From: Punica granatum
Lineage: Eukaryota; Streptophyta; Magnoliopsida; Myrtales; Lythraceae
Assembly (NCBI RefSeq): GCF_007655135.1
Contig: NC_045131.1
Span: 19,638,001 to 19,702,000 of the forward strand
DNA: 64,000 nt
Direction of reading: 5' to 3'
The notes beneath the pieces were generated by a model that worked only from the letters and a program-made list of their open reading frames with translations, did no database searches and was not told the origin of the DNA. How positions within the stretch are numbered: the first letter of the stretch is position 1; each line of letters begins with the position of its first letter. The position numbers and the translations under genes are program-made. Below, in pieces: positions 1-11,355 of the stretch.

Positions 1-2314
1 CGGGCTCATGACGTATCCTACCAGACCTACGAGGCTCCTGTGTCACCTGTGTAGAAGATTGTACCACAACACCTTGTGGTTGTTTTGCAATCTTACCCGT
101 CGATTGGTCAATGTCATTTTGTGGTAGAACTTCCCCAAGTCCTAATTTCCTCCCACTTGTTCCTTTGAAGAGAAACTCTTTCTCAAGGAATACCGCAGTT
201 CGAGCGACAAACACTTTGCCCTCGGTGGGATTATAGAAATAGTATCCTCGTGTTTCCTTAGGATACCCTACAAAGTAACATTTATCCGATTTAGGGCCAA
301 GCTTATCCGAAGACAATTTCTTAACGTAAGCTTCGCAACCCCATATCTTTAGAAAAGACATATTGGGACGCCTCCCATACCACATCTCATATGGGGTCTT
401 TTCAACTGATTTCGACGGAGCATGGTTTAATATGAGAGCCGCTGTCTATAGAGCATATCCCTAGAAGGAGTCCGGTAAATCTGCATGACTCATCAAAGAT
501 CGAACCATATCCAATAAAGTTCGATTCCTCCTCTCAACTACACCATTCCACTGTGGTGTACCTGGTGGAGTCAGTTGGGATAGAATCCCACACTATCTAA
601 GATAGTCAGCAAACTCATAGCTCAAATATTCACCTCCTCGATCTGATCGAAGAACTTTAATACTCTTACCCAACTGATTCTCCACTTCATTCTTAAATTC
701 CTTGAACTTTTCAAAGGATTCGGATTTGTGTTTCATCAAATACACATATCCAAATTTACTGAAATAATCAGTAAATGTAATGAAGTAGAGATACCCACCT
801 CTAGCAAGCTTGTTCACTGGTCCACATACATCAGAATGTATGAGAGCCAGAAGATCACTAGCTCGCTCACCCTTTCCAGTAAAGGGGGCCTTAGTCATTT
901 TCCCCATTAAACAAGGTTCACAAGTCTCGAATGATTCAAAATCAAACGAGTCCAGTCATCCATCCTTATGGAGTCTGGAGATGCGATTCTCGCTAATATG
1001 GCCTAAACGACAATGCCAGAGGTAAGTCGGGTTCGAATCATTGGACTTGAGGCGTTTGGTTTCCACGTTATAAACAGGCGTGTCTAGATCAAGAACATAT
1101 CGACCATTACTTAAATGTGCACTGCCATAAAATACATCATCCACGTACATAGAAGAACACTTGTTCTTGATAGTGAAACAAAATCCCTTCTTTTCCAAAC
1201 AAGAAACAGATATTATGTTTCTACTAATAGCAAGCACATAATAACAGTCGTCAAGATCCAGTACAAGCCCAGTAGGCAAAGACAGGTGATAAGTCCCTAC
1301 AGTTAATGCAGCAACCCTTGCTCCATTTCCAACTCGTAGGTCTACCTCGCCCTTTGCCAACGATCTACTGTTTCTTAGATCCTGCACATTACCACAAATG
1401 TGAGCACCACACCCGGTATCTAATACCCAAGATGTAGAAGCAGTAGATACATTGATCTCTATAACATGGATACCTGAAGTGGAAGTCTCACTTCCCTTCT
1501 TCTTCTTCAACTCCTCCAGGTATACCTTGCAATTCCGCTTCCAATGGCCACTGTTGCCACAATGGAAGCAGTAATCATCCTTTGCCACTTTGGCCTTGGG
1601 CTTCAATGCACCCGAGTCATACTTGGATGCGCCCTTAGCCTTCTTGCCTTTCTTCTTGCCTTTGCCCTTTTTCTTGGTGCCTTGGACCATCAGAACAGGT
1701 GTCCCTTTGCTGATATCCTGCTCAGCTGTTCTCAACATGCCAAGCAGTTCAGGCAATGGTTTGTTATAGTCATTCATATTATAGTTCATGACGAACTGAC
1801 TATAACTGCTGGGCAACGACTGCAGGATTAAATCTGTGGCCAACTCTTGACCTAGAGGAAATCCTAGTCGTCCCAGAGTCTCCACATACCCAATCATATT
1901 GAGTACATGAGGACCTACCGGGCTGCCCTCAGTCAACTTTGCCTGAAAAGGTGCCTTCGATACGTCGAACCGCTCATGTCGGGCCTGCTCTTGATAGAGC
2001 TGCTTGAGATGTACGATCATATCGTACGCCCCCATGTGCTCGTGTTGCTTCTGAAGCTCCGGATCCATGGTGGCTAGCATGAGACATCCGATGCTCACGG
2101 CATCATCTTGATGCTTTCTATAAGCATCTCTCTCAGCTCGGGTGGCATTATCAAGCGGTGGCGCAGGAAGAGGTTGCTCCAAGACATATAACTTTTTCTC
2201 CGGAGTGAGAACGATTCTCAAGTTGCGGTACCAATCCAGGAAATTATTCCCGGATAGTTTTTCCTTATCAAGGATTGATCGCAAACAGAAGGCACTAGAT
2301 GTGTTTGCTGCCAT
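1..2314 (-). pseudogene. copia gag-pol polyprotein of C-A, partial and broken
   Basis: Minus-strand polyprotein encoding Gag, aspartic protease and integrase, with the start of the linker to RT; RT itself is off the left edge. The start I prefer is the ATG at 2314 (MAANTSS), not the upstream in-frame ATG at 2359, because C-B begins the same way and copia Gag starts at this conserved block. Visible motifs in order: Gag; a CCHC zinc knuckle (CFHCGNSGHWKRNC); protease WVLDTGCGAH; integrase zinc-binding H..H..C..C (LWHCRLGH then CEPC); integrase core Asp residues in IHSDVCGP and LRSDRGGEY. All pieces are in one frame, interrupted only by stop codons: TGA at 956-958 (C-B has Leu), TAG at 593-595, TAG at 461-463 (C-B has Trp) and TAG at 446-448, which C-B shares. 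One substitution near the integrase core reads FTDY where C-B reads FTDD. Confidence 0.92.
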
Positions 2315-3025
2315 GGAAAGTACCACAGAAATACACGAATAAGTATTATAACATAACAATATTTAATGAGGACTTTATTAAATATTGCTCCCACTATTTT
2401 TTATCAAATCAATGACCCTCACCATTGATTCGGAGAATCTCATTCTCATAGCGGTCCAAGATCCATATTTCACCAAGTTCTGAGTCAGCGAGGGCTGAGA
2501 CTCCCAGAACTGGTTATTTAGGTAGGGAACCCTCTTTCCCAATTGCATCACATGCAACTCTTGGTTAGTTGGGTGAATAACACCTTATTCCAATCTACCT
2601 TGTAGATTGATGCACAACTCCTTGCCTCTGAACTCCTAATCCTATTAGGCTTGCTCAGTTAAGTCCGACCCATCGGTAAACACCACGCCTTACCAGGATA
2701 GATGAGGGCATCCTGCGAGGGCTAGGTCTACACACTTATCGATCTTGGTTTTGACGAGCGTTACACGATGGAAGGCTATGGACTTAATATTATCGAGGGA
2801 TTTTAACAATATTTAAATCGATCTCACCATATACTATTATGTAACTATTACATAATAGTTCCTATGTATAACAATTATACCACTAACAGTCATGCAAGTA
2901 CAACCATTATACTAACACAACTATAGCCTAGTCGAGGTCCAACAGTCATGCTAGCACCAAGCACACATGTAACAAGCAGAAAATCCTATTTCATGCTTCT
3001 ATCTATTCAGATTCTAACTAGCTAG
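2315..3025 (-). other. copia C-A untranslated leader
   Basis: About 710 bases between the primer-binding site and the gag start. I see no coding potential. It matches the leader of C-B (8688-9399) with few changes. It is the transcribed leader of a copia element, where packaging signals would lie; none is identifiable by eye. Confidence 0.75.
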
Positions 3026-3037
3026 GCTCTGATACCA
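3026..3037 (-). promoter_or_regulatory. primer-binding site of C-A (initiator tRNA-Met type)
   Basis: On the minus strand this reads TGGTATCAGAGC, the classic copia site complementary to the 3' end of initiator tRNA-Met. Two bases separate it from the LTR end at 3040. Confidence 0.93.
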
Positions 3038-3039
3038 AT

Positions 3040-4722
3040 TGCTAGTTTCACGGGGCCTACGGAAGCGTGAAAGAAATAGAAATTCAAAATTTCCTACCCG
3101 TGAAACTAGATCCCAAGACCTTCTAGTAGAATGGGAATAGATAAAGTGTACCTGAAATCTTTTAAACTGTCGATCGAGCGTCCCACGCGTGACGCCTCTA
3201 CCGATATCCACACCGACTTCGTCGACGAGTCTTCGAGATCAACGGTGCTAGCGGCCAACACTCGAAGGAAACACCGGTGCGACTCCGATCTTTATTAGAT
3301 GAATTGAGCTCTTCGAATCAAACAATTTGATTCGAAAGTTCATACACATATATGGGTGCACGTGCATACAAAGTCTTACAAATGCATCATATGCATTCTT
3401 CTGTACGCACACACATTCATATGCATCATATGCATATAAACTATACATATGCCCATCCATTCAATTCTTGAATGGAAGCCATGTGTAAGTATGCATGAAA
3501 ACATGCAATGTAACACATGTCTTGAATGGCCATGCATGCATGCCATTATCTGGCCGTCCATGCAAAAGCCAAATGGCTTTATTTCGTGCCGCCGTGCGTC
3601 TCTATTTCGTGTATAAATCGAGTCCAATTAATCTAGTAAATCGGGTCTAGTTAATCGGTAAATTTAATCTCATTAAATATCCGATTAACTAATCGCACCA
3701 TAACTCGTCTAATCTCTATTAGACAGATGTAGTGTTTCAAAACCATCTCGTCGATTTGGTCGTAGTGTGTGACCCTGTAGGTTCCCGATTACGTTGACAG
3801 TAATATCGAAATCTCTATTTCAATATTACAAACAGTGAGCGGCATCTAGCAATGCATCACTGCTACTCAAGTAATCAGAAAGTCAATTTCTCGACGAACC
3901 TTGTGACCTATGTTACCGTGCAGTATAATCCCTTTGTCCTCTATATCTCTATTGAGCCCAAGGCATGGTCGTTGTCATCCTTGTATGGTTCAATCTCTCT
4001 TTCTTGGTTTACCGGGTAAGTATATCAGAACAAATGAGATCGATATCTCTATATCGACTCATTTGGGTATGCATACACTTATACACTCTACCCACCAAGC
4101 GGCCGTGAGATATCACTCCCATTATGTAGGAGGGACAAATTCTATCTTGGTCACTCACATTCCTCTCCATGCCCTGTGGTATACCCAATAACTGTCTTTA
4201 TAACCAGCCTGTTACGGTAGCGTTTGACAATATCAAAGTATACGACATTACATGTAGGAAACTATGATGACCTCAAGTCAGAGGACCACTGCACCATAGT
4301 CACTATGAGATCTGCTAATGACAGTCACATAACGACCCATGTAGCAGTCTCATGACGGATCAATCCAGTACACATTACTCCTAATGTATACCTGCGGTGT
4401 GACTCGATGTCTCCACATCCATGACCTGTGAGACTTGGTCATCAATCTACACCCACACTAGTCTAATCGCATTATCGTTGTCCTAATTAACGATAATACT
4501 TTGACTAGGGACATTTAGGAATAGTGTTCAGTCATTATAGGATCTCACAATCAAGTCACACTTGATGCTTGTTGAACCTACTATTCCAAGAACGTTATTG
4601 TGTAAAATGAATATTCAGCGCAACCCACACAATAACGTAAATGCCTCGTATTATAATGAAATATATGTCATATTACAGAATTGATGACAGGTTGCCTCTA
4701 GGGCATACACCAATTCCCAACA
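3040..4722 (-). repeat. copia LTR shared by C-A (5' LTR) and C-B (3' LTR), 1683 bp
   Basis: Bounded by TG...CA, with the primer-binding site of C-A on its left and the polypurine tract of C-B on its right. On the element strand it starts TGTTGGGAATTGGTG and ends ACTAGCA. It aligns end to end with 9414-11095; by eye I count about 16 substitutions and one 1-bp indel, so roughly 1% divergence. A TTATAAAG candidate TATA box on the minus strand lies at 4196-4203. Short palindromic ATGCAT/CATATG clusters lie at about 3380-3445 and 3530-3545. Confidence 0.95.
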
Positions 4723-4734
4723 ATCTCCCACTTG
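4723..4734 (-). promoter_or_regulatory. polypurine tract of C-B
   Basis: The minus strand reads AAGTGGGAGAT directly before the LTR start TGTTGGG. This is the position and composition of the plus-strand primer of a copia element. Confidence 0.85.
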
Positions 4735-4736
4735 CA

Positions 4737-6968
4737 CTAGAGCCAATCTGGCATATCCCTAATGCCTAAGGATCTAGTGTGAGCCTCGTGCTTGCGCTGT
4801 ACAAGAGGCTTCGTAAGTGGATCTGCGAGATTCTCATCTGTTGGTATTCTGCATATCTTCACATCTCCTATGTCGACAATCTCGCGAATGAGATGGAAGC
4901 GCCCGAGTATATGTTTGGATCGCTGGTGAGACCTGGGTTCCTTAGCTTGCGCAATGGCTCCATTGTTGCCACAATAGAGTTCCACTGGGTCTGCGATGCT
5001 CGGAACCACAGCAAGTTCTGTTACGAACTTCTTGATCCAAACGACCTCTTTTGCGGCGTTAGAGGTAGCGATATACTCGGCCTCTGTGGTGGTGTCGGCT
5101 ACTGTCTCCTGCTTGGAACTCTTCCAATTCACAGCACCTCCATTGAGGCAGAACACATATCCTGATTGCGATCTACTATCGTCCTTATCGGACTGGAAGC
5201 TAGCATCGGTGTAACCTCTTACAACGAGCTCTTCTTCGCCCCCATATACCAAGAACATCTCCTTAGTCCTTCGCAAGTACTTAAGGATGTTCTTTACTGC
5301 GATCCAGTGTCTCTCACCTGGATCTGATTGGTACCGACTCGTTATGCACAAACCATACGAGACATCAGGTCGAGTGCATAACATGGCATACATGATGGAT
5401 CCAATAGCTGATGCATATGGAATCCTACTCATGCGATCCCTCTCCTCCTCAGTAGAAGGACTTTGAGTCTTCGAAAGACTTATGCCATGTAACATCGGTA
5501 GCGATCCTTTCTTAGAATCCTGCATGCTAAAGCGCCGAAGCACTTTATCTACATATGCACTCTGACTTAAGCCAAGGACTCTCTTGGATCTATCTCTATA
5601 GATCTTGATACCTAACACATAGGTAGCGTCGCCTAAGTATTTCATGGAGAAACACATTCCCAACCAAGTCTTTACAGACTGTAGGGAAGGAATGTCATTC
5701 CCGATCAGAAGTATGTCATCTACATACAACACCAGGAAGATCACTGCGCTCCCACTAACCTTCTTGTAAACACAGGGTTCATCTTCATTCTTAATGAAGC
5801 CAAACTCTTTGACTGCATCATCAAAGCGAAGATTCCAGCTCCTAGAAGCTTGCTTCAGTCCATAAATAGACCGTTGCAGCTTACAAACCTTTCCGACACT
5901 TTGTGGATCGACAAAACCCTCAGGTTGTGTCATGTACACATCCTCGAGGAACCTTCCATTCAGGAAAATAGTTTTGACGTCCATCTGCCAGATCTCATAG
6001 TCATAGTAAGCTGCAATTGCAAGAAAGATCCTGATAGATTTAAGCATAGCCACCGGGGAAAAGGTTTCGTCATAGTCAACACCATGAACTTGTCTGAAAC
6101 CTTTCGCCACTAGTCGACCCTTAAAGGTAATCACATTACCGTCCACGTCGGTTTTCTTCTTGAAAACCCACTTACACCCAATAGGTTTTACCCCTTCAGG
6201 TGGATCAACCAAAGTCCATACTTGGTTAGTGTACATGGACTCCATCTCAGATCTCATGGCATCCAGCCATTTCTCGGAGTCAGGGCCTGTCACGGCTTCC
6301 GCATAGGTTGTAGGCTCATCATTATCTACGAGCAATACATCATTATCTTGAGTCACGAGAAATCCATATCTCTCGGGCTCATGACGTATCCTACCAGACC
6401 TACGAGGCTCCTGTGTCACCTGTGTAGAAGATTGTACCACAACACCTTGTGGTTGTTTTGCAATCTTACCCGTCGATTGGTCAATGTCATTTTGTGGTAG
6501 AACTTCCCCAAGTCCTAATTTCCTCCCACTTGTTCCTTTGAAGAGAAACTCTTTCTCAAGGAATACCGCAGTTCGAGCGACAAACACTTTGCCCTCGGTG
6601 GGATTATAGAAATAGTATCCTCGTGTTTCCTTAGGATACCCTACAAAGTAACATTTATCCGATTTAGGGCCAAGCTTATCCGAAGACAATTTCTTAACGT
6701 AAGCTTCGCAACCCCATATCTTTAGAAAAGACATATTGGGACGCCTCCCATACCACATCTCATATGGGGTCTTTTCAACTGATTTCGACGGAGCATGGTT
6801 TAATATGAGAGCCGCTGTCTATAGAGCATATCCCCAGAAGGAGTCCGGTAAATCTGCATGACTCATCAAAGATCGAACCATATCCAATAAAGTTCGATTC
6901 CTCCTCTCAGCTACACCATTCCACTGTGGTGTACCTGGTGGAGTCAGTTGGGATAGAATCCCACACTG
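4737..6968 (-). pseudogene. copia C-B pol: integrase C-terminal part, reverse transcriptase, RNase H
   Basis: This is the second half of the C-B polyprotein. It starts just after the TGA that ends the first half and carries an amber stop at 6819-6821, where a Glu codon is expected (GYAL*TAALILN). After that it is open to the terminal stop at 4737. Domains in order: integrase catalytic Glu (NGVAERRNR, near 6910), the copia linker (FLKIWGCEAYVKKL), RT with the MDVKT..LNG block and the catalytic YVDD (about 5714-5725), and RNase H with YTDASFQSD and TEAEYIA. The end DMPDWL is the usual copia C-terminus. The block usually read MDVKTAFLNG reads MDVKTIFLNG, a change near an active-site Asp. RT and RNase H copy the element RNA into DNA in the cytoplasmic particle; integrase inserts it in the nucleus. 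Confidence 0.93.
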
Positions 6969-8687
6969 TCAAAGATAGTCAGCAAACTCATAGCTCAAAT
7001 ATTCACTTCCTCGATCTGATCGAAGAACTTTAATACTCTTGCCCAACTGATTCTCCACTTCATTCTTAAATTCCTTGAACTTTTCAAAGGATTCGGATTT
7101 GTGTTTCATCAAATACACATATCCAAATCTACTGAAATCATCAGTAAATGGAATGAAGTAGAGATACCCACCTCTAGCAAGCTTGTTCACTGGTCCACAT
7201 ACATCAGTATGTATGAGAGCCAGAAGATCACTAGCTCGCTCACCCTTTCCAGTAAAGGGGGCCTTAGTCATTTTCCCCATTAAACAAGGTTCACAAGTCT
7301 CGATTGATTCAAAATCAAACGAGTCCAGTAATCCATCCTTATGGAGTCTGGAGATGCGATTCTCGCTAATATGGCCTAAACGACAATGCCAGAGGTAAGT
7401 CGGGTTCGAATCATTGGACTTGAGGCGTTTGGTTTCCACGTTATAAACGGGCGTGTCTAGGTCAAGAACATATCGACCATTACTTAAATGTGCACTGCCA
7501 TAAAATACATCATCCACGTACATAGAAGAACACTTGTTCTTGATAGAGAAACAAAATCCCTTCTTGTCCAAACAAGAAACAGATATTATGTTTCTACTAA
7601 TAGCAGGCACATAATAACAGTCGTCAAGATCCAGTACAAGCCCAGTAGGCAAAGACAGGTGATAAGTCCCTACAGTTAATGCAGCAACCCTTGCTCCATT
7701 TCCAACTCGTAGGTCTACCTCGCCCTTTGCCAACGATCTACTGTTTCTTAGATCCTGCACATTACCACAAATGTGAGCACCACACCCGGTATCTAATACC
7801 CAAGATGTAGAAGCAGTAGATACATTGATCTCTATAACATGGATACCTGAAGTGGAAGTCTCACTTCCCTTCTTCTTCTTCAACTCCTCCAGGTATACCT
7901 TGCAATTCCGCTTCCAATGGCCACTGTTGCCACAATGGAAGCAGTAATCATCCTTTGCCACTTTGGCCTTGGGCTTCAATGCACCCGAGTCATACTTGGA
8001 TGCGCCCTTAGCCTTCTTGCCTTTCTTCTTGCCTTTGCCCTTTTTCTTGGTGCCTTGGACCATCAGAACAGGTGTCCCTTTGCTGATATCCTGCTCAGCT
8101 GTTCTCAACATGCCAAGCAGTTCAGGCAATGGTTTGTTATAGTCATTCATATTATAGTTCATGACGAACTGACTATAACTGCTGGGCAACGACTGCAGGA
8201 TTAAATCTGTGGCCAACTCTTGACCTAGAGGAAATCCTAGTCGTCCCAGAGTCTCCACATACCCAATCATATTGAGTACATGAGGACCTACCGGGCTGCC
8301 CTCAGTCAACTTTGCCTGAAAAGGTGCCTTCGATACGTCGAACCGCTCATGTCGGGCCTGCTCTTGATAGAGCTGCTTGAGATGTACGATCATATCGTAC
8401 GCCCCCATGTGCTCGTGTTGCTTCTGAAGCTCCGGATCCATGGTGGCTAGCATGAGACATCCGACGCTCACGGCATCATCTTGATGCTTTCTATAAGCAT
8501 CTCTCTCAGCTCGGGTGGCATTATCAAGCGGTGGCGCAGGAAGAGGTTGCTCCAAGACATATAACTTTTTCTCCGGAGTGAGAACGATTCTCAAGTTGCG
8601 GTACCAATCCAGGAAATTATTCCCGGATAGTTTTTCCTTATCAAGGATTGATCGCAAACAGAAGGCACTAGATGTGTTTGATGCCAT
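6969..8687 (-). pseudogene. copia C-B gag, protease and integrase N-terminal part
   Basis: This is the first half of the C-B polyprotein. The start chosen is the ATG at 8687 (MASNTSSAF); an in-frame ATG at 8768 lies in the leader. Gag occupies about residues 1-240, followed by a basic Lys/Gly-rich stretch and a CCHC knuckle near residue 250. The protease active site is WVLDTGCGAH near residue 295. The integrase zinc-binding HHCC spans about residues 435-470, and the core follows with Asp in IHTDVCGP and in LRSDRGSEY. It ends at TGA (6969-6971), where C-A has an Arg codon; C-A is instead stopped at the next codon. So the two copies were broken independently at neighbouring codons. Confidence 0.93.
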
Positions 8688-9399
8688 GGAAAGTACCACA
8701 GAAATACACGGAATAAGTATTATAACATAACAATATTTAATGAGGACTTTATTAAATATTGCTCCCACTATTTTTTATCAAATCAATGACCCTCACCATT
8801 GATTCGGAGAATCTCATTCTCATAGCGGTCCAAGATCCATATTTCACCAAGTTCTGAGTCAGCGAGGGCTGAGACTCCCAGAACTGGTTATTTAGGTAGG
8901 GAACCCTCTTTCCCAATTGCATCACATGCAACTCTTGGTTAGTTGGGTGAATAACACCTTATTCCAATCTACCTTGTAGATTGATGCACAACTCCTTGCC
9001 TCTGAACTCCTAATCCTATTAGGCTTGCTCAGTTAAGTCCGACCCATCGGTAAACACCACGCCTTACCAGGATAGATGAGGGCATCCTGCGAGGGCTAGG
9101 TCTACACACTTATCGATCTTGGTTTTGACGAGCGTTACACGATGGAAGGCTATGGACTTAATATTATCGAGGGATTTTAACAATATTTAAATCGATCTCA
9201 CCATATACTATTATGTAACTATTACATAATAGTTCCTATGTATAACAATTATACCACTAACAGTCATGCAAGTAAAACCATTATACTAACACAACTATAG
9301 CCTAGTCGAGGTCTAACAGTCATGCTAGCACCAAGCACACATGTAACAAGCATAAAATCCTATTTCATGCTTCTATCTATTCAGATTCTAACTAGCTAG
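8688..9399 (-). other. copia C-B untranslated leader
   Basis: About 710 bases with no open frame of note, the counterpart of 2315-3025. It ends at the primer-binding site. Confidence 0.75.
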
Positions 9400-9411
9400 G
9401 CTCTGATACCA
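9400..9411 (-). promoter_or_regulatory. primer-binding site of C-B (initiator tRNA-Met type)
   Basis: The minus strand reads TGGTATCAGAGC, two bases inside the LTR boundary at 9414 and identical to the site of C-A. Confidence 0.93.
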
Positions 9412-9413
9412 AT

Positions 9414-11095
9414 TGCTAGTTTCAAGGGGCCTCCGGAAGCGTGAAAGAAATAGAAATTCAAAATTTCCTACCCGTGAAACTAGATCCCAAGACCTTCTAG
9501 TAGAATGGGAATAGATAAAGTGTACCTGAAATCTTTTAAACTGTCGATCGAGCGTCCCACGCGTGACGCCTCTACCGATATCCACACCGACTTCGTCGAC
9601 GAGTCTTCGAGATCAACGGTGCTAGCGGCCAACACTCGAAGGAAACACCGGTGCGACTCCGATCTTTATTAGATGAATTGAGCTCTTCGAATCAAACAAT
9701 TTGATTCGAAAGTTCATACACATATATGGGTGCACGTGCATACAAAGTCTTACAAATGCATCATATGCATTCTTCTGTACGCACACACATTCATATGCAT
9801 CATATGCATATAAACTATACATATGCCCATCCATTCAATTCTTGAATGGAAGCCATGTGTAAGTATGCATGAAAACATGCAATGTAACACATGTCTTGAA
9901 TGGCCATGCATGCATGCCATTATCTGGCCGTCCATGCAAAAGCCAAATGGCTTTATTTCGTGCCGCCGTGCGTCTCTATTTCGTGTATAAATCGAGTCCA
10001 ATTAATTAGTAAATCGGGTCTAGTTAATCGGTAAATTTAATCTCATTAAATATCCGATTAACTAATCGCACCATAACTCGTCTAATCTCTATTAGACAGA
10101 TGTAGTGTTTCAAAACCATCTCGTCGATTTGGTCGTAGTGTGTGACCCTGTAGGTTCCCGATTACGTTGACAGTAATATCGAAATCGCTATTTCAATATT
10201 ACAAACAGTGAGCGGCATCTAGCAATACATCACTGCTACTCAAGTAATCAGAAAGTCAATTTCTCGACGAACCTTGTGACCTATGTTACCGTGCAGTATA
10301 ATCCCTTTGTCCTCTATATCTCTATTGAGCCCAAGGCATGGTCGTTGTCATCCTTGTATGGTTCAATCTCTCTTTCTTGGTTTACCGGGTAAGTCTATCA
10401 GAACAAATGAGATCGATATCCCTATATCGACTCATTTGGGTATGCATACACTTATAGACTCTACCCACCAAGCGGCCGTGAGATATCACTCCCATTATGT
10501 AGGAGGGACAAATTCTATCTTGGTCACTCACATTCCTCTCCATGCTCTGTGGTATACCCAATAACTGTCTTTATAACCAGCCTGTTACGGTGGCGTTTGA
10601 CAATATCAAAGTATACGACATTACATGTAGGAAACTATGATGACCTCAAGTCAGAGGACCACTGCACCATAGTCACTATGAGATCTGCTAATGACAGTCA
10701 TGTAACGACTCATGTAGCAGTCTCATGACGGATCAATCCAGTACACATTACTCCTAATGTATACCTGCGGTGTGACTCGATGTCTCCACATCCATGACCT
10801 GTGAGACTTGGTCATCAATCTACACCCACACTAGTCTAATCGCATTATCGTTGTCCTAATTAACGATAATACTTTGACTAGGGACATTTAGGAATAGTGT
10901 TCAGTCATTATAGGATCTCACAATCAAGTCACACTTGATGCCTGTTGAACCTACTATTCCAAGGACGTTATTGTGTAAAATGAATATTCAGCGCAACCCA
11001 CACAATAACATAAATGCCTCGTATTATAATGAAATATATGTCATATTACAGAATTGATGACAGATTGCCTCTAGGGCATACACCAATTCCCAACA
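9414..11095 (-). repeat. copia 5' LTR of C-B, 1682 bp
   Basis: TG...CA bounded. The left end touches the primer-binding site; the right end, at ...CCCAACA, borders Ogre-3 repeat DNA. It pairs with 3040-4722. The base change at 9425 (A for C) and a 1-bp deletion near 10005 are examples of the few differences. This is the copy whose promoter would drive C-B. Confidence 0.95.
10569..10576 (-). promoter_or_regulatory. candidate TATA box in the copia 5' LTR
   Basis: The minus strand reads TTATAAAG about 520 bases from the LTR start, a reasonable place for the U3 promoter of a 1.7-kb LTR. The same site is in the other LTR at 4196-4203. No functional support is possible from sequence alone. Confidence 0.4.
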
Positions 11096-11205
11096 GGTAC
11101 GTCCCGACTACTTTTCAGCACAGAGTCCGTCCCCTTCGGGTACGTCCCGACTACTTTTCTGTTCAGGGGTCCGTCCCCTCGGGTCTGTCCCGACTTTTAC
11201 ATTTC
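11096..11205 (+). repeat. 43-bp tandem repeat, about 2.5 units, 3' non-coding region of Ogre-3
   Basis: Units begin at 11096, 11139 and 11182, each with GGTACGTCCCGACTACTTTT or a variant. They are homologous to the 44-bp units of Ogre-2 (48830-50204), which occupy the same place upstream of the 3' LTR in the opposite orientation. The left end is cut by the copia LTR. Confidence 0.85.
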
Positions 11206-11340
11206 TGCATCAGGTATGAAATCCCCACATATCCAAAGTAAGAGGGAGAAGACCGTTATCGGAAGTTCCATATTAATCATTGCTATCAAATTGGGGCGCT
11301 TCTGAAGTCTTTGGCTGCATCCTCTACTCGAGCATGCAGT
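11206..11340 (+). other. Ogre-3 3' non-coding sequence
   Basis: No gene. It matches the reverse complement of about 48629-48780 in Ogre-2 and joins the repeats to the polypurine tract. Confidence 0.7.
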
Positions 11341-11355
11341 CAAAGAGGGGCAAGC
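11341..11355 (+). promoter_or_regulatory. polypurine tract of Ogre-3
   Basis: CAAAGAGGGGCAAGC directly precedes the LTR start TGTCAGCACCCC. The same tract, inverted, precedes the Ogre-2 3' LTR. Confidence 0.82.

Larger units (their letters stand above)
1..4722 (-). mobile_element. Ty1/copia element C-A, partial, 5' part with 5' LTR
   Basis: This is the left member of a tandem copia array on the minus strand. Its 5' LTR is 3040-4722, its primer-binding site is 3026-3037, and its gag-pol runs from 2314 leftwards off the window edge. The body 1-3039 matches 6374-9413 almost base for base, so it is the same element as C-B displaced by about 6374 bp. Its 3' LTR lies outside the window. The coding region is dead: stops at 956-958, 593-595, 461-463 and 446-448. 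Confidence 0.93.
3040..11095 (-). mobile_element. Ty1/copia element C-B, structurally complete
   Basis: Minus-strand copia element of 8056 bp: 3' LTR 3040-4722, polypurine tract, gag-pol 8687 down to 4737, leader, primer-binding site 9400-9411, and 5' LTR 9414-11095. Domain order protease-integrase-RT-RNase H identifies Ty1/copia. The Gag type and the 1.7-kb LTR resemble the Tork/Angela group, but I did not resolve the lineage. The target-site duplication cannot be tested because the far left LTR of the array is outside the window. It is inactive through stops at 6969-6971 and 6819-6821. Confidence 0.94.

Noticed and set aside
3248..3627. Small minus-strand frames in the copia LTR rich in Met, His and Tyr, also at 9622-10001
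   Set aside because: They come from ATGCAT/CATATG-rich LTR sequence, lack domains, and are duplicated only because the LTR is.
11096..11100. GGTAC as target-site duplication of the copia array
   Set aside because: The matching left flank lies outside the window, so it cannot be tested.
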